A stretch of 64,000 bases of DNA from Rhizobium sullae (GTDB lineage: Bacteria; Pseudomonadota; Alphaproteobacteria; Rhizobiales; Rhizobiaceae): the NCBI RefSeq assembly GCF_025200715.1, contig NZ_CP104143.1, forward strand, positions 744,001 to 808,000, written 5' to 3'. Numbering within the stretch: the stretch's first letter is position 1; each line of letters starts with the position of its first letter. Below, one piece after another: positions 8,481 through 17,058 of the stretch. The notes beneath the pieces are model-generated. The model ran no database searches, was not told where the DNA came from, and saw nothing but the letters and a program-made list of their open reading frames with translations. A program made the position numbers and the translations under genes.

Positions 8481-8771
8481 CAATACCACATCCTTTTTCC
8501 GGATGGCCAAGGGGCCTTCTAGGTCTCGAAACCGGTCACGCACACGAACACCCTGGAAACGCGGAACTTGGGGCTTCCATGCGCTGGCGGAACGCACATC
8601 AACCCATACGAAGATGAACAAATCCTACACCGGCAGGGTTAACGGTTGCTGAAGATTTTAGTCAAATGCGAGACGATGGTGCACGCATGGCGTGCACCAG
8701 GAGGGGTCGCCAGCGCAACGAAAAGCACCTTGCGGCGGCAAGGCGCTTGCGAACGTTCCCCTGGGTGCAAT

Positions 8772-8978
8772 TCAAAGACCCTTGTGCGAGCGCATGGCCG
8801 CCAGCAGCTTTTCGTTATCGGTATGGCCTGCCTGGTAAAGGTCGAGTGCGGCAGAGGCGGCAAATCGCGCTTCCGCACTTTTGATGTCGATCCGCTTTTC
8901 CGCGCACCACGCGTCCAATGCGCATCTCAGCACATCGAGGTCTTCCGGGGAATATGACGAGTTCAACAATAAAGACAT
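8772..8978 (-). CDS. Small conserved-looking hypothetical protein
   Basis: 68 residues starting MSLLLNSSYSPEDLDVLRCA. Two adjacent ATGs (8981 and 8978) follow GGAGGGCAG, an excellent ribosome site that decides the start against the longer frame to 9146. The protein is helical and acidic (WCAEKRIDIKSAEARFAASA, LYQAGHTDNEKLLAAM), with no signal or membrane segment. I do not recognise a named family. Confidence 0.75.
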   Translation of the reverse strand: MSLLLNSSYSPEDLDVLRCALDAWCAEKRIDIKSAEARFAASAALDLYQAGHTDNEKLLAAMRSHKGL

Positions 8979-9493
8979 CATCTGCCCTCCGTTCTTACGG
9001 CAAGAGCATGCATGGTCTCCCAACCGGCCGTTGCCCTGAAACTCGACCGGCAAGATAACGATACGCCCAAATGGGACGACTACAATTAATATTTTTGTGA
9101 CGTAAATATGCAACAGGCGACGCTTCCGGCATTTTGGGTGACGCACTCTTTCAAGTCATTGAAATCGATGGAAAATTATAATTCTGTTTTTGTTTGACGC
9201 GGCTTGAAACCAAACGGCCGGTAACGGCGTTTAATAAGCGGTGTCGTGCAGACGCCGCGAGCCTGAAATATTAGTAAACTGTTAACTATCGTGTGTCTCA
9301 ATTCGGATAGGAACGGCGCGATTGAGTGCTTCAGTCGTCAAGATTCCGCTTCACGGTCGAATAGGTGCCGTGAGAAAGGCGCGAATGCCCTCGGTCTGGA
9401 ATATTCCGCACCGCAGGACGCGCTGGCCCGCGCAGGCGGGCAGGGTGAAATCCGCTCACGTTCATCCGTCTCGGGCAGTGCATGGAGACGAGA
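8979..9493. other. Gene-free region with a CtrA-like site
   Basis: About 500 bases between the divergent small genes at 8978 and 9494 hold no convincing gene. TTAG-N7-TTAAC at 9271-9286 is close to the CtrA consensus TTAA-N7-TTAA. A T-rich tract lies near 9180-9200. No riboswitch or RNA gene is apparent. Confidence 0.4.
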
Positions 9494-9673
9494 ATGGCCA
9501 TAGTAGTCGCATTGGCGGACCGGCGGCCGCGGGCGCCACGCCGCAGGGAGAAGAAGCCGGTCAAGGCTCAGATTCTGCTGTTCACGGGCGTGCGTTACGA
9601 GCGCCTTCCGGAGATGCCGAAGCACCCGGCGCAACGCGCATCGCGTGTGGAGAACCGCGTCGAGAACGAGTGA
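9494..9673 (+). CDS. Small basic hypothetical protein
   Basis: 59 residues, starting at ATG 9494 behind GGAGACGAGA. It begins MAIVVALADRRPRAPRRREK and contains the block QILLFTGVRYERLPE, which I associate with short conserved rhizobial proteins of unknown function. It is very basic at both ends (R- and K-rich) and has no membrane segment. It is convergent with the DUF1254 gene, 9 bases from its stop. Confidence 0.7.
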   Translation: MAIVVALADRRPRAPRRREKKPVKAQILLFTGVRYERLPEMPKHPAQRASRVENRVENE

Positions 9674-9682
9674 GGCGACGCC

Positions 9683-10234
9683 TCAGTCGACGGGTGCATA
9701 GGCCTCACAGCCAGCGCCCGCGAGGAAGCTTCTGGCTGCCTCGTCGAAGCTTGCCTGCGGCGCAAGCGTTCTGAGCACCGCATAGCCTTGCGGATGGGGC
9801 ATTTCGACCAGAATGGTCGGCTGCAGCTCCGCTGGCAGGGATTTGCGCAAACCGGTCAGCTGGATCGGCGTTGCGACAAGAACATCCAGCGCTCCCCCCA
9901 CAGACGTCCTGTCATTCATGCTGAATACTTCGTTCGACGCACCGTCATAGACGGCAATCGACCAGAACGGCACGTTGCCTTTCGCCGTGAAGCGCACCGG
10001 ATTGTTTTCCAGATCGAAGGCGCAGACGGCGGTGCGTACGAAAGGATCGCTGCTTGAAAGCCCCGCATCGTCGTTCTGCGCCGACAGCAGATAGAAACGG
10101 TTCGGACTACCCTCAGCAAGTACCCGGGTCTGCGCGTCCCTGCCGGTATAGTGCGGCAGCGCGAGAATAATGACGAGATGCAGCAGTGCGGCGCCGAAGA
10201 GGCCGGCCAGGATCGCGAATATCAGCCTAAGCAT
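9683..10234 (-). CDS. DUF1254 domain membrane-anchored protein
   Basis: 183 residues from ATG 10234 (MLRLIFAILAGLFGAALLHL), with one N-terminal transmembrane helix and the rest periplasmic. The start overlaps the end of the upstream DUF1214 gene by 8 bases, indicating translational coupling. Family-like blocks include FVRTAVCAFDLENNPVRF, PFWSIAVYD and LRTLAPQASFDEA. In rhizobia a short DUF1254 protein and a DUF1214 protein are commonly encoded as a pair. The function is unknown; full-length DUF1254-DUF1214 proteins exist as fusions, so the two products probably form one periplasmic complex (inference). Confidence 0.8.
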   Translation of the reverse strand: MLRLIFAILAGLFGAALLHLVIILALPHYTGRDAQTRVLAEGSPNRFYLLSAQNDDAGLSSSDPFVRTAVCAFDLENNPVRFTAKGNVPFWSIAVYDGASNEVFSMNDRTSVGGALDVLVATPIQLTGLRKSLPAELQPTILVEMPHPQGYAVLRTLAPQASFDEAARSFLAGAGCEAYAPVD

Positions 10235-10814
10235 TGCCGCATCCGATCTTCGTAAGCTTCGGCATGGCAAGGTCAATGACGCCCGAACTGCCGGCAGTCG
10301 GCGTGTCGAAGAGCGTCAGCACCAGCCGGAACGTGCCGGCAGCGGGTAGCGCCAGCCAGTTGCCCGGTTTTGCATTGGCGGAAATGTCGATCGTGAAGCT
10401 GCTGTCGGCCTGGCGGAGCACCGTCCAGGAATTCAGCGCCGCAGGCAGTCCGGGGCGCACTGAGGCGGGATTGCCGCTGTTGTCCGATGTGAACAGCGTC
10501 CACAGCCGGGCAGGCGGTGTCTGGCCGCTGATGCGGTAGCTGCAGGTCGCGTTCAGCCGGTCGCCACTGTCGTCGACGCTTGCCGTGAATGTCAGTCCCT
10601 CGGCGCTGCCATAAAGCAGCTTGCCGGCGCGGGCGCGGTGGGATTTCGCGTAAGGATCGGCATCGGCCGTCTGCAGCTCGGGAAAGGCCTCCCAGGCCCC
10701 GAGCTTGAACGCGCCGAACCCTTGCGTCGCGTCGAGCGCGTAAAGCGAAACCACGATCCCGCCGCCGAAAGCGACAATCAGCGTGATCGCGATAAAAAGC
10801 GGGAATCGAAACAC
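10227..10814 (-). CDS. DUF1214 domain membrane-anchored protein
   Basis: 195 residues from ATG 10814 (MFRFPLFIAITLIVAFGGGI), with a single N-terminal hydrophobic anchor. The periplasmic part has the DUF1214 signature: GAFKLGAWEAFPELQ, DADPYAKSHRARAGKL, YRISGQTPPARLWTL, and a C-terminal LTLFDTP. It is the first gene of a two-gene operon with the DUF1254 protein, overlapping by 8 bases. The biochemical role is unknown. Confidence 0.85.
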   Translation of the reverse strand: MFRFPLFIAITLIVAFGGGIVVSLYALDATQGFGAFKLGAWEAFPELQTADADPYAKSHRARAGKLLYGSAEGLTFTASVDDSGDRLNATCSYRISGQTPPARLWTLFTSDNSGNPASVRPGLPAALNSWTVLRQADSSFTIDISANAKPGNWLALPAAGTFRLVLTLFDTPTAGSSGVIDLAMPKLTKIGCGNA

Positions 10815-11029
10815 TGCATGCCCTTGGAAACAAATCAGGTGAAAGGGTTAGCATTGTTTCCGGCAGGGTGGAATGGTGCGGGTGAGGGGCGCGGCGGAAT
10901 ATGGGCTGGAGGATCGGAGTGATAGGCCGCCTGCTGGGGTTTTGGACTGTGCACTGGTATCTTCATGGGCTACAGGGCAAGATGCAGGCCGATTGTTTGA
11001 GTCTTCTCGGCTTGCGGACCCAAGCCGGT

Positions 11030-11172
11030 TGGATTCCTGTGACGAGCTCAGGAACGAGGAGTATCAGGCAAGCGCTCACTTCTTCAGAAGCGTTACGTCC
11101 GCAGCGACGTTGCTGTTTTCGCTGCGCTTCCCCCAATTTCCCTCATTCCCGTGACAGGTACAAAAATGAGGG
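11030..11172. repeat. Degenerate copy (A) of the dispersed palindromic repeat
   Basis: GGATTCCTGTGACGAGCTCA at 11031-11050 matches the right arm of the copies at 25752, 48648 and 58005. CCCTCATT (11140-11147) and AATGAGGG (11165-11172) frame a short second piece containing the arm motif GTGACAG. The order of the arms is rearranged relative to intact copies. The gene-free stretch 10815-11207 contains nothing else I can name. Confidence 0.6.
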
Positions 11173-11207
11173 CAAACACGCCGCCACCATCAGCCTTGCA
11201 GTGAAAC

Positions 11208-13343
11208 CTACCCCGCGCTCGCCACTTTCTGCGCTTCGAGCGGCGGGGCGGATTTCAGTTTTTCGCCGAGGTCCTTGAGCATCCTGGTCGATTCCACCGA
11301 GAGCATGCGGGGGCGGATAAGCTGGGGGATGCTGTCTTCGGGTTTGGCGGCGGTCTTGGCTGTGTCCTTGGCCGGCGGTGCCGGGGTTTCGACGCCGGGA
11401 ATGGCGCGCTGCACGATGCCTTGGTGGGCGTAATCCATGGCGCGTTTGAAGGTCATGGCCGGAAGCGAACCGCCGGTCATGTTGTTCGTCGAGGTGTAGT
11501 CGTCGTTGCCGAACCAGACGGCACAGGTGTAGTTGCCGGTGAAGCCGACGAACCAGGCGTCGCGATAGGCCTGCGTCGTGCCGGTCTTGCCGCCGGTGAG
11601 GATGCCGTTGTCGAGCGCTGCCTTGCGGGCGGTGCCAAAATAGGGGATGCGGGTCAGCATCTGGTTCATGTAGGTGTCGGCTTTTTCTGACAGCACACGC
11701 TTCGGAGCAGGTTCGTCGCGGTCGAAATCGTAGAGCACGTCTCCGCCGTAATCGAGGATCTGCGCGATGCCATGCCGGCGAGATTGGTAGCCGCCTGCCG
11801 GAAACACCGCATAAGCCGTCGCTTGGTCGAGCACGGTGACTTCCGACGTACCGATGGGGATCGTCACGTCGTTGCGCACCGGCGATTCGATGCCCATCGC
11901 CTTGGCCATGGCGCGGATCGGCTGGATGCCGAGCTTGTCCTTGGCAAGCCGCACCGGGATCGTGTTGATCGATTGCGCGATCGCCGTTTCGAGCGTCACG
12001 CGGCCGGCATAGCGGTTAGCATAGTTGTGCGGGCTCCAGTTGCCCCAGTAAATCGGCGCGTCGACGATGGTGGTCTGCGGGGTCATGCCGCTCTCCATCG
12101 CCACCGCATAGGTAAAGACCTTGAAGGAGGAGCCCGGCTGGCGCAGCGCCCTTGTGGCGCGGTTGAACTGGCTTTCGCCGTAGTCCCGCCCGCCGACCAT
12201 GGCGCGCACTGCGCCGCCGTTTTCAAGCATCACCATCGCGCCCTGCTTGGCATGAAAGGACTCTCCATATTCGCGCAGCGACGTCTCGACCGCGTCTTCC
12301 GCAGCCTTCTGGATGCCCATGTCGATCGTGGTGCGCACGATCAGCGAATGCTGGTGGAAGCGGGCGGCGAGGCGTTGCACCTCCTCGAAGGCCCAGTCGA
12401 GGAAGAAGTCGGGCGATTCCTGCTCGTTGCGGTCGACGATCGTCGCCGGGCTGCGGCGGGCGGCAATCACCTGGCCCTCGGTCATCAATCCGCTCTGGAC
12501 GATATTGGTGAGTACTTCGTTGGCGCGGGCACGCGCCGCCGGCAGGTTGACGTGCGGCGCATATTTCGCCGGCGCTTTGAAGAGGCCGGCAAGCATGGCG
12601 GACTCGGCGAGGTTCACGTCGGTGATGTTCTTGCCGAAATAGAACTGCGACGCCGCCGCCGCGCCGAAAGTGCCGCCGCCCATATAGGCGCGGTCGAGAT
12701 AGGTCGAGAGGATCTCCTTCTTCGACAGGTTGGCTTCGAGCCAGAGCGCCAGGAAGGCTTCGGTGATCTTGCGGTCGATCGAGCGCTCGTTGGACAAAAA
12801 CAGGTTCTTGGCAAGCTGCTGCGTCAGCGTCGAGCCGCCCTGGACGACCTCGCCAGCCCGCGCATTCTCGCTCATCGCGCGGAATAGGCCGATAAAATCG
12901 ATGCCGAAATGGTCGAAGAAGCGGCGGTCCTCGGTGGCGAGCACCGCCTTGATCAGCGAATCCGGCAATTCGTCGATCGGCAGCGAATTCTGATGGATGA
13001 CGCCGCGGTGGCCGATGACATTGCCGTAGCGGTCGGTGAAGGTGACGGCGAAATCGCCGCGATTGCGCCAATCTTCCTTGGTAGCCTCTAGCGCAGGCTG
13101 GGCGAGGAGGAGCATCAGCACCGAACCGGCAGCCCCGAGCGTCAATGCTTCGCCGCCAAGTTCGAAGACGATGCGTTTCCAGCCGCGCACGCGGAAGCGG
13201 CGGAAGAAGATGGTGACGTCTTCCCAGATCTCGGCGGAACGGAAGCCGGCATTCCAGAGGCTGGAATCGATCCAGGAATCGATCTTCAGCAGGATGTGCC
13301 GGCTCTTGCGCGGGCGCTTTTCTGGATTGTCCGGATCCTGCAC
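11208..13343 (-). CDS. Class A penicillin-binding protein (bifunctional transglycosylase/transpeptidase)
   Basis: 711 residues from GTG 13343, chosen because family members begin near QDPDNPEKRPRKSRH; the in-frame TTG at 13517 would add 58 unlike residues. A single membrane helix lies at about 62-84. The glycosyltransferase 51 domain (110-300) has catalytic Glu138 in EDRRFFDHFG and the GGSTLTQQLAKNLF motif. The transpeptidase domain (360-640) has SxxK as S405-SFK, SIN at 458-460 and KTGTT at 586-590. All catalytic motifs are intact. It polymerises and cross-links peptidoglycan at the inner membrane. It is divergent from the ycgN-like gene and ends just before degenerate repeat A. Confidence 0.93.
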   Translation of the reverse strand: MQDPDNPEKRPRKSRHILLKIDSWIDSSLWNAGFRSAEIWEDVTIFFRRFRVRGWKRIVFELGGEALTLGAAGSVLMLLLAQPALEATKEDWRNRGDFAVTFTDRYGNVIGHRGVIHQNSLPIDELPDSLIKAVLATEDRRFFDHFGIDFIGLFRAMSENARAGEVVQGGSTLTQQLAKNLFLSNERSIDRKITEAFLALWLEANLSKKEILSTYLDRAYMGGGTFGAAAASQFYFGKNITDVNLAESAMLAGLFKAPAKYAPHVNLPAARARANEVLTNIVQSGLMTEGQVIAARRSPATIVDRNEQESPDFFLDWAFEEVQRLAARFHQHSLIVRTTIDMGIQKAAEDAVETSLREYGESFHAKQGAMVMLENGGAVRAMVGGRDYGESQFNRATRALRQPGSSFKVFTYAVAMESGMTPQTTIVDAPIYWGNWSPHNYANRYAGRVTLETAIAQSINTIPVRLAKDKLGIQPIRAMAKAMGIESPVRNDVTIPIGTSEVTVLDQATAYAVFPAGGYQSRRHGIAQILDYGGDVLYDFDRDEPAPKRVLSEKADTYMNQMLTRIPYFGTARKAALDNGILTGGKTGTTQAYRDAWFVGFTGNYTCAVWFGNDDYTSTNNMTGGSLPAMTFKRAMDYAHQGIVQRAIPGVETPAPPAKDTAKTAAKPEDSIPQLIRPRMLSVESTRMLKDLGEKLKSAPPLEAQKVASAG

Positions 13344-13525
13344 GTTCTTCTTCCCGCCCGATCGCGCTTGACGGCTGGCGAGCCAGGCGTCAGAGCACAG
13401 CCATCTTTCGGCACTGCGCTCTTCGATAAATGAAGGATGCTGAATAATTGGTTGATTTAGCGGCCGATAACAAGAGAATTGAAGGCGTCTCACGCGAATT
13501 TGCGGGCGCTGTTGCAAGAAAACGG

Positions 13526-14002
13526 ATGATGAACGAAGTACCCTTCTGGAAGCGAAAAACGCTGAATGAAATGAACAGCGAGGAATGGGAAAGCCTCTGC
13601 GACGGCTGCGGGCTCTGTTGCCTCAACAAGCTGGAGGAGTGGGACTCGGGTGACGTCTATTTCACCTCGGTCGCTTGCAAGCTCCTCGACGGCGAAAGCT
13701 GCCGCTGTTCGAACTACGAGAAGCGGCGGGATTTCGTGCCGGACTGCGTGCAGTTGACGAAACAGAACGTGCAGGAAATCGCCTGGCTGCCGCCGACCTG
13801 CGGCTACCGGCTGGTGAACGAGGGCCACGACCTCTATTGGTGGCATCCGCTGGTCTCTGGCGATCCGGAAACCGTGCACCAGGCAGGCATCTCCGCCCGA
13901 GGGCGGACGATCAGCGAGACGGAGATCGATCCGGACGACCTGGAGGACTATGTCGTCGACTGGCCGCTGACGGTGGGCGGCGGCGAGCGGGCGAAGGGGT
14001 AG
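13526..14002 (+). CDS. YcgN family cysteine cluster protein (UPF0260)
   Basis: About 158 residues from ATG 13526 or 13529. The alignment with E. coli YcgN is clear: [55 protein letters not shown] and [20 protein letters not shown]. The CxxCGxCC cluster plus four further cysteines suggest metal or Fe-S binding (family inference, not proven here). It is divergent from the class A PBP gene across 182 bases, and an SDR gene follows 42 bases after its stop. Confidence 0.93.
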   Translation: MMNEVPFWKRKTLNEMNSEEWESLCDGCGLCCLNKLEEWDSGDVYFTSVACKLLDGESCRCSNYEKRRDFVPDCVQLTKQNVQEIAWLPPTCGYRLVNEGHDLYWWHPLVSGDPETVHQAGISARGRTISETEIDPDDLEDYVVDWPLTVGGGERAKG

Positions 14003-14044
14003 TCCAGGCGTCGCGGAAGCTTTTCTAGCGTAGAGGACGGGACA

Positions 14045-14959
14045 GTGGCAGCAGACTTCAAGGGAAAGGTGGCACTCGTTGCCGGCGGCACGCGCGGCGC
14101 CGGACGCGGGATTGCCGTGGAGATTGGCGCGGCGGGCGCGACCGTCTATGTGACCGGCCGCACGACCCGGGAGCGGCAATCGGAGTACGGCAGGCCCGAG
14201 ACGATCGAGGAAACGGCGGAAATGGTAACGGCCGCCGGCGGCAGGGGCATTGCCGTGCGCGTCGATCATCTGGAGGCCGCCGAGGTCGAGGCGCTCGTAG
14301 CGCGCATCCGTCGCGAGGAAGGACGGCTCGACATTCTCGTCAACGACATCTGGGGCGGAGAGAAGCTGACGGAATGGAACAAGTCGGCCTGGGAGCATTC
14401 GCTGGAGAAGGGGCTGCACATGCTGCGGCTGGCGATCGACACCCATCTCATCACCGCCCATTACGCGCTGCCGCTGATGATCGAGCGGCCGGGCGGCTTG
14501 CTGGTGGAGCTGACCGACGGAACCGCGGAATACAACGCCACGCATTACCGGCTGAACCCCTATTACGACCTGGTGAAGACCGGCGTGATCCGCATGGCCT
14601 GGGCGCATGCCAAGGACCTTGCGCCACATGGCGCGATGGCCGTTGCCTTGACGCCCGGCTGGATGCGCTCGGAAATGATGCTGGATGCCTATCAGGTGCG
14701 CGAGGAGAACTGGCGGGAGGCGGCGAAGGTGCAGCCGCATTTCGTCATCTCCGAAACCCCGCGCTTCACCGGCCGCGCCGTCGCAGCCCTTGCCGCCGAC
14801 CCGGACCGCGCCCGCTGGAACGGCCAATCGCTGTCGAGCGGCGGGCTCGCGAAGATCTATGGTTTCAACGATCTGGATGGCTCGCGGCCGGACTGCTGGC
14901 GGTACATGGACGAGGTGATGGAGGCGGGGAAAGAGGCGGATGCTACCGGGTATCGGTGA
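14045..14959 (+). CDS. SDR family oxidoreductase
   Basis: 304 residues from GTG 14045 behind GAGGACGGGA. The NAD(P)-binding motif is AGGTRGAGRGIAVEIGAAGA at 13-32, with a following TGRTTR that suggests NADP preference. The substrate strand LVELTDGTAEYNA is followed by catalytic-type YYDLVKTGVIRMA (YxxxK). It is longer than a classical SDR, with an insertion around 190-230 and a C-terminal extension ending near RPDCWRYMDEVMEAG. The substrate is unknown. It may be co-transcribed with the YcgN protein. Confidence 0.88.
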   Translation: MAADFKGKVALVAGGTRGAGRGIAVEIGAAGATVYVTGRTTRERQSEYGRPETIEETAEMVTAAGGRGIAVRVDHLEAAEVEALVARIRREEGRLDILVNDIWGGEKLTEWNKSAWEHSLEKGLHMLRLAIDTHLITAHYALPLMIERPGGLLVELTDGTAEYNATHYRLNPYYDLVKTGVIRMAWAHAKDLAPHGAMAVALTPGWMRSEMMLDAYQVREENWREAAKVQPHFVISETPRFTGRAVAALAADPDRARWNGQSLSSGGLAKIYGFNDLDGSRPDCWRYMDEVMEAGKEADATGYR

Positions 14960-15060
14960 GGGTGGGCTCAGCGGGCGAGGTGGTCGGGGGCTGGAGCGAG
15001 GAGCAGGCGCGGAGGCGGTGCCCGGTGAGAAGCTACGCAAGGTGGCGGAGACGGCTGACG

Positions 15061-15180
15061 ATGGCGACGAGGCGGCGGCAAAGTTGCGTCTGGCCGAACG
15101 GCGCGGTGGACGCGCTCGTCTGGGCGCTGACGGCGCTGATCTTCGACGGCGGCGGCGAACCGAGGGTGCGGGGGATTTGA
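15061..15180 (+). pseudogene. C-terminal fragment of a phage/GTA large terminase
   Basis: In the plus strand the last residues before TGA at 15178 read GAVDALVWALTALIFDGG then EPRVRGI, matching the conserved end of rhizobial phage and gene-transfer-agent TerL proteins (RVDALVWALTEL...EPRVRG). The sequence before it is in disrupted frames, so only the tail survives. Other phage-type genes follow (endolysin 15477, portal fragment 16838). The call rests on about 25 residues. Confidence 0.5.
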
Positions 15181-15215
15181 ATGATCCGCCGTGTCGCCTT
15201 TTGTGTTTTACGGGT

Positions 15216-15347
15216 TTATCGCTGCTTGGGCGGCTGCGGCGCCGGGCGCGGCGTTTCGCGCTCCGGGCGGATCTGGCGCCACTCGTTTTCCATCTGGTCG
15301 ACGAGGTGCTGGGGAATGGTGGGCTGGCTGTTGGCGGGCGTTTGCAT
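15216..15347 (-). CDS. Small proline-rich hypothetical protein (43 aa)
   Basis: ATG 15347 is preceded by CAGGAGACCG, a strong ribosome site, and opens a 43-residue frame: MQTPANSQPTIPQHLVDQME then NEWRQIRPERETPRPAPQPP and a KQR end. It is hydrophilic and Pro/Gln-rich, with one amphipathic helix in the middle. It lies antisense to, and between, the terminase remnant and the endolysin. No family is recognised. Support is the ribosome site and a frame free of rare features. Confidence 0.5.
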   Translation of the reverse strand: MQTPANSQPTIPQHLVDQMENEWRQIRPERETPRPAPQPPKQR

Positions 15348-15476
15348 TCGGTCTCCTGTCCTTCGGCGAGCTTCGACAGATAACGAATGACATAGGCCAA
15401 ATGCGGTGTAAATCAGGGGCTTAAGTGCTTTAAACGATTGAAATTATTTTAATCGATTAGGACCAGGACGAATTTC

Positions 15477-16166
15477 ATGGTTATCCACATCGACCGGACA
15501 TTCTTCTTCGACACCGTGCGGCAAAGCCTGTTCAAAGGCACCCTTTCAGACGGCCAAGTCGAGGGCATGGCGGCGATTTTCGACTACTTCGAGGCGCGCA
15601 TGCCGGAGGCGGACTGGCGCTGGCTCGCCTATATAATGGCGACGGCTTTCCACGAGACGGCCTTCACGATGCAGCCGGTGCGCGAGACGCTGGCCGACAG
15701 CGATGCAAGGGCGATCGAGATTCTCGACCGCGCCTATGCGGCGGGCAGGCTTTCCTGGGTGAAGACAGTCTACTGGAAACCGGACGAGGATGGAAAATGC
15801 TGGCTGGGGCGTGGCCTGGTGCAACTCACCCACAAGCGCAATTACGAGGCGATGAGCAGGGTGACCGGCATCGATCTCGTCGCCGAGCCGGACCGGTCGA
15901 TGGAGATGCCGGCCGCCGTGACGATCCTGATCGAAGGAATGGTGGCGGGCAGTTTCACCGGGCACAGGCTGGCCGATCACCTGAACGCCGAAAAGGAAGA
16001 CTGGATGAACGCGCGGCGCATCGTCAACGGCACGGACCGGGCGGAAAAGCTCGCCGGTTACGGCAAGGCCTTCCATGCGGCTTTGCGCCGCGAGGCCGCG
16101 CCGGGCGTCTGGCAGCGGTTGAAGGGGTGGATCGTGCGTGCTATCGCACGGCTTTGTCGAGACTGA
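15477..16166 (+). CDS. Phage-type endolysin / GH19 chitinase-like lysozyme
   Basis: 229 residues from ATG 15477 behind AGGACG. Conserved blocks of phage GH19-type endolysins are present: WRWLAYIMATAFHETAFTMQ (with the HETA catalytic-type Glu), GRGLVQLTHKRNYEAMSRVT, and DWMNARRIVNGTDRAEKLAG. There is no signal peptide, so export would need a holin or other route. The last 30 residues (VWQRLKGWIVRAIARL) are hydrophobic and basic. Its neighbours are terminase, portal and holin-like remnants, so it belongs to a decayed prophage or gene-transfer-agent locus. The catalytic segment appears intact. Confidence 0.85.
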   Translation: MVIHIDRTFFFDTVRQSLFKGTLSDGQVEGMAAIFDYFEARMPEADWRWLAYIMATAFHETAFTMQPVRETLADSDARAIEILDRAYAAGRLSWVKTVYWKPDEDGKCWLGRGLVQLTHKRNYEAMSRVTGIDLVAEPDRSMEMPAAVTILIEGMVAGSFTGHRLADHLNAEKEDWMNARRIVNGTDRAEKLAGYGKAFHAALRREAAPGVWQRLKGWIVRAIARLCRD

Positions 16167-16182
16167 GTCAAGGAGTGCCCCG

Positions 16183-16491
16183 GTGATCCGCCATATCGTT
16201 TTCTTCACCGCCAGCGCGGAAAACCTGGAAAAGGTGCGCGCCGGGCTTTCGGTGCTGACGGCGATACCGCATGCGCGGCTGCTGGAAATCGGTACCAATG
16301 TGAAAACCGACCAGTTCGGCACCGATGTCGACCTAGTGGTCTACGGCGAATTCGACGACGAAGCGGCACTTGCGGCTTACAAGGCGCATCCGGACTACCA
16401 GCGCTCGATCGACCTGGTGCGGCCGGTCCGGGGAATGCGGATTGCGGCGGATTATGATGTCGAAACAGCGGTGAGAAAGCCGTTCGGCTGA
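16183..16491 (+). CDS. Dabb domain (stress-responsive alpha/beta barrel) protein
   Basis: 102 residues from GTG 16183 behind AAGGAGTGCCCCG. Blocks typical of Dabb proteins are IRHIVFFTASAENLEKVRAG, DVDLVVYGEFDDEAALAAYK and AHPDYQRSIDLVRPV. Members are small ferredoxin-like-fold dimers, some of them enzymes, most of unknown role. It follows the endolysin by 16 bases, but the pairing probably reflects insertion of phage genes rather than function. Confidence 0.88.
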   Translation: MIRHIVFFTASAENLEKVRAGLSVLTAIPHARLLEIGTNVKTDQFGTDVDLVVYGEFDDEAALAAYKAHPDYQRSIDLVRPVRGMRIAADYDVETAVRKPFG

Positions 16492-16559
16492 TTTGCGATT
16501 GATGGTTCGAGACGGCACTGCGGGCCTCCTTACCATGAGGGCACTGTGATGGCCGATCG

Positions 16560-16812
16560 CTTGCCCCGCACCTTAACCCTTCCCCGTTAAAACGGGCGAG
16601 GGACGTGCCCCACGCTGGCTTGCTGGCCGTGTGAGAGTGGGCGCCATATATCCTCGTCTCCCCATCGGCGAGAAGGTGCCAGCAGGCTGGATGAGGGGGT
16701 TTCGCGGCACCGGCCGCCTTTCGCTCGTCGCTCAAGGCCACGCGTCGCTTTCGCTCTGCATCCCCCTCATCTGTCCTTCGGACATCTTCTCCCCGTAGGG
16801 AAAAGGGGGAAG
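16560..16812. repeat. RIME-like intergenic mosaic element
   Basis: Two related imperfect palindromes in opposite orientation are present: GAGAAGGTGCCAGCAGG...GGATGAGGGGG (about 16669-16699) and ATCCCCCTCATCTGTCC...GGACATCTTCTCCCC (about 16760-16796). A third small hairpin, CTTCCCCGTTAAAACGGGCG, lies at the left. This architecture matches RIME-type repeats known from rhizobial genomes; the name is from memory and needs a database comparison. It fills the gap between the Dabb gene and the portal remnant. Confidence 0.65.
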
Positions 16813-16837
16813 AGTTTCAACCAACAGGAATCCCAAC

Positions 16838-17056
16838 ATGAATATCCAATCCTTCCTGCCGTGGGGCTTCGCGGCGGGTCGAAAGACTGTGGCCGAGAAG
16901 AAGGCGGCGTCCGGGTTCCTGTCGCTGACAGCACAGGGGCAGGCGAGGTGGACGGGGCGCTCTTCTGCGGCGCTGGCGCGCGAGGGGTTCATGAAGAACC
17001 CGGGGGCGCATCGCTGCGTGCGGCGGCGGCCTTTGACTTTCGACGGAAGGAGATAA
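16838..17056 (+). pseudogene. N-terminal fragment of a phage/GTA portal protein
   Basis: ATG 16838 follows ACAGGAA. The 72 residues include SGFLSLTAQGQARWTGRSSA and ALAREGFMKNPGAHRCVR, which match the N-terminus of HK97-type portal proteins of rhizobial phages and gene-transfer agents (ARWTxRDYAALAREGFxKNPVVxRCVR). Intact portals are about 400 residues; here the frame breaks off at RRRPLTFDGRR and runs directly into the ribosome site of the next gene. The missing remainder indicates a deletion. Confidence 0.65.
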
Positions 17057-17058
17057 CG

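Noticed and set aside
8639..9146. Longer N-terminus (from 9146) for the small protein at 8772
   Set aside because: The GGAGGGCAG ribosome site directly before 8981/8978 decides the start, and the upstream codons are AT-rich intergenic sequence.
13490..15400. 636-codon open frame on the minus strand
   Set aside because: Covers the YcgN and SDR genes in antisense; its N-terminal part also conflicts with the better supported 43-aa frame at 15216-15347.
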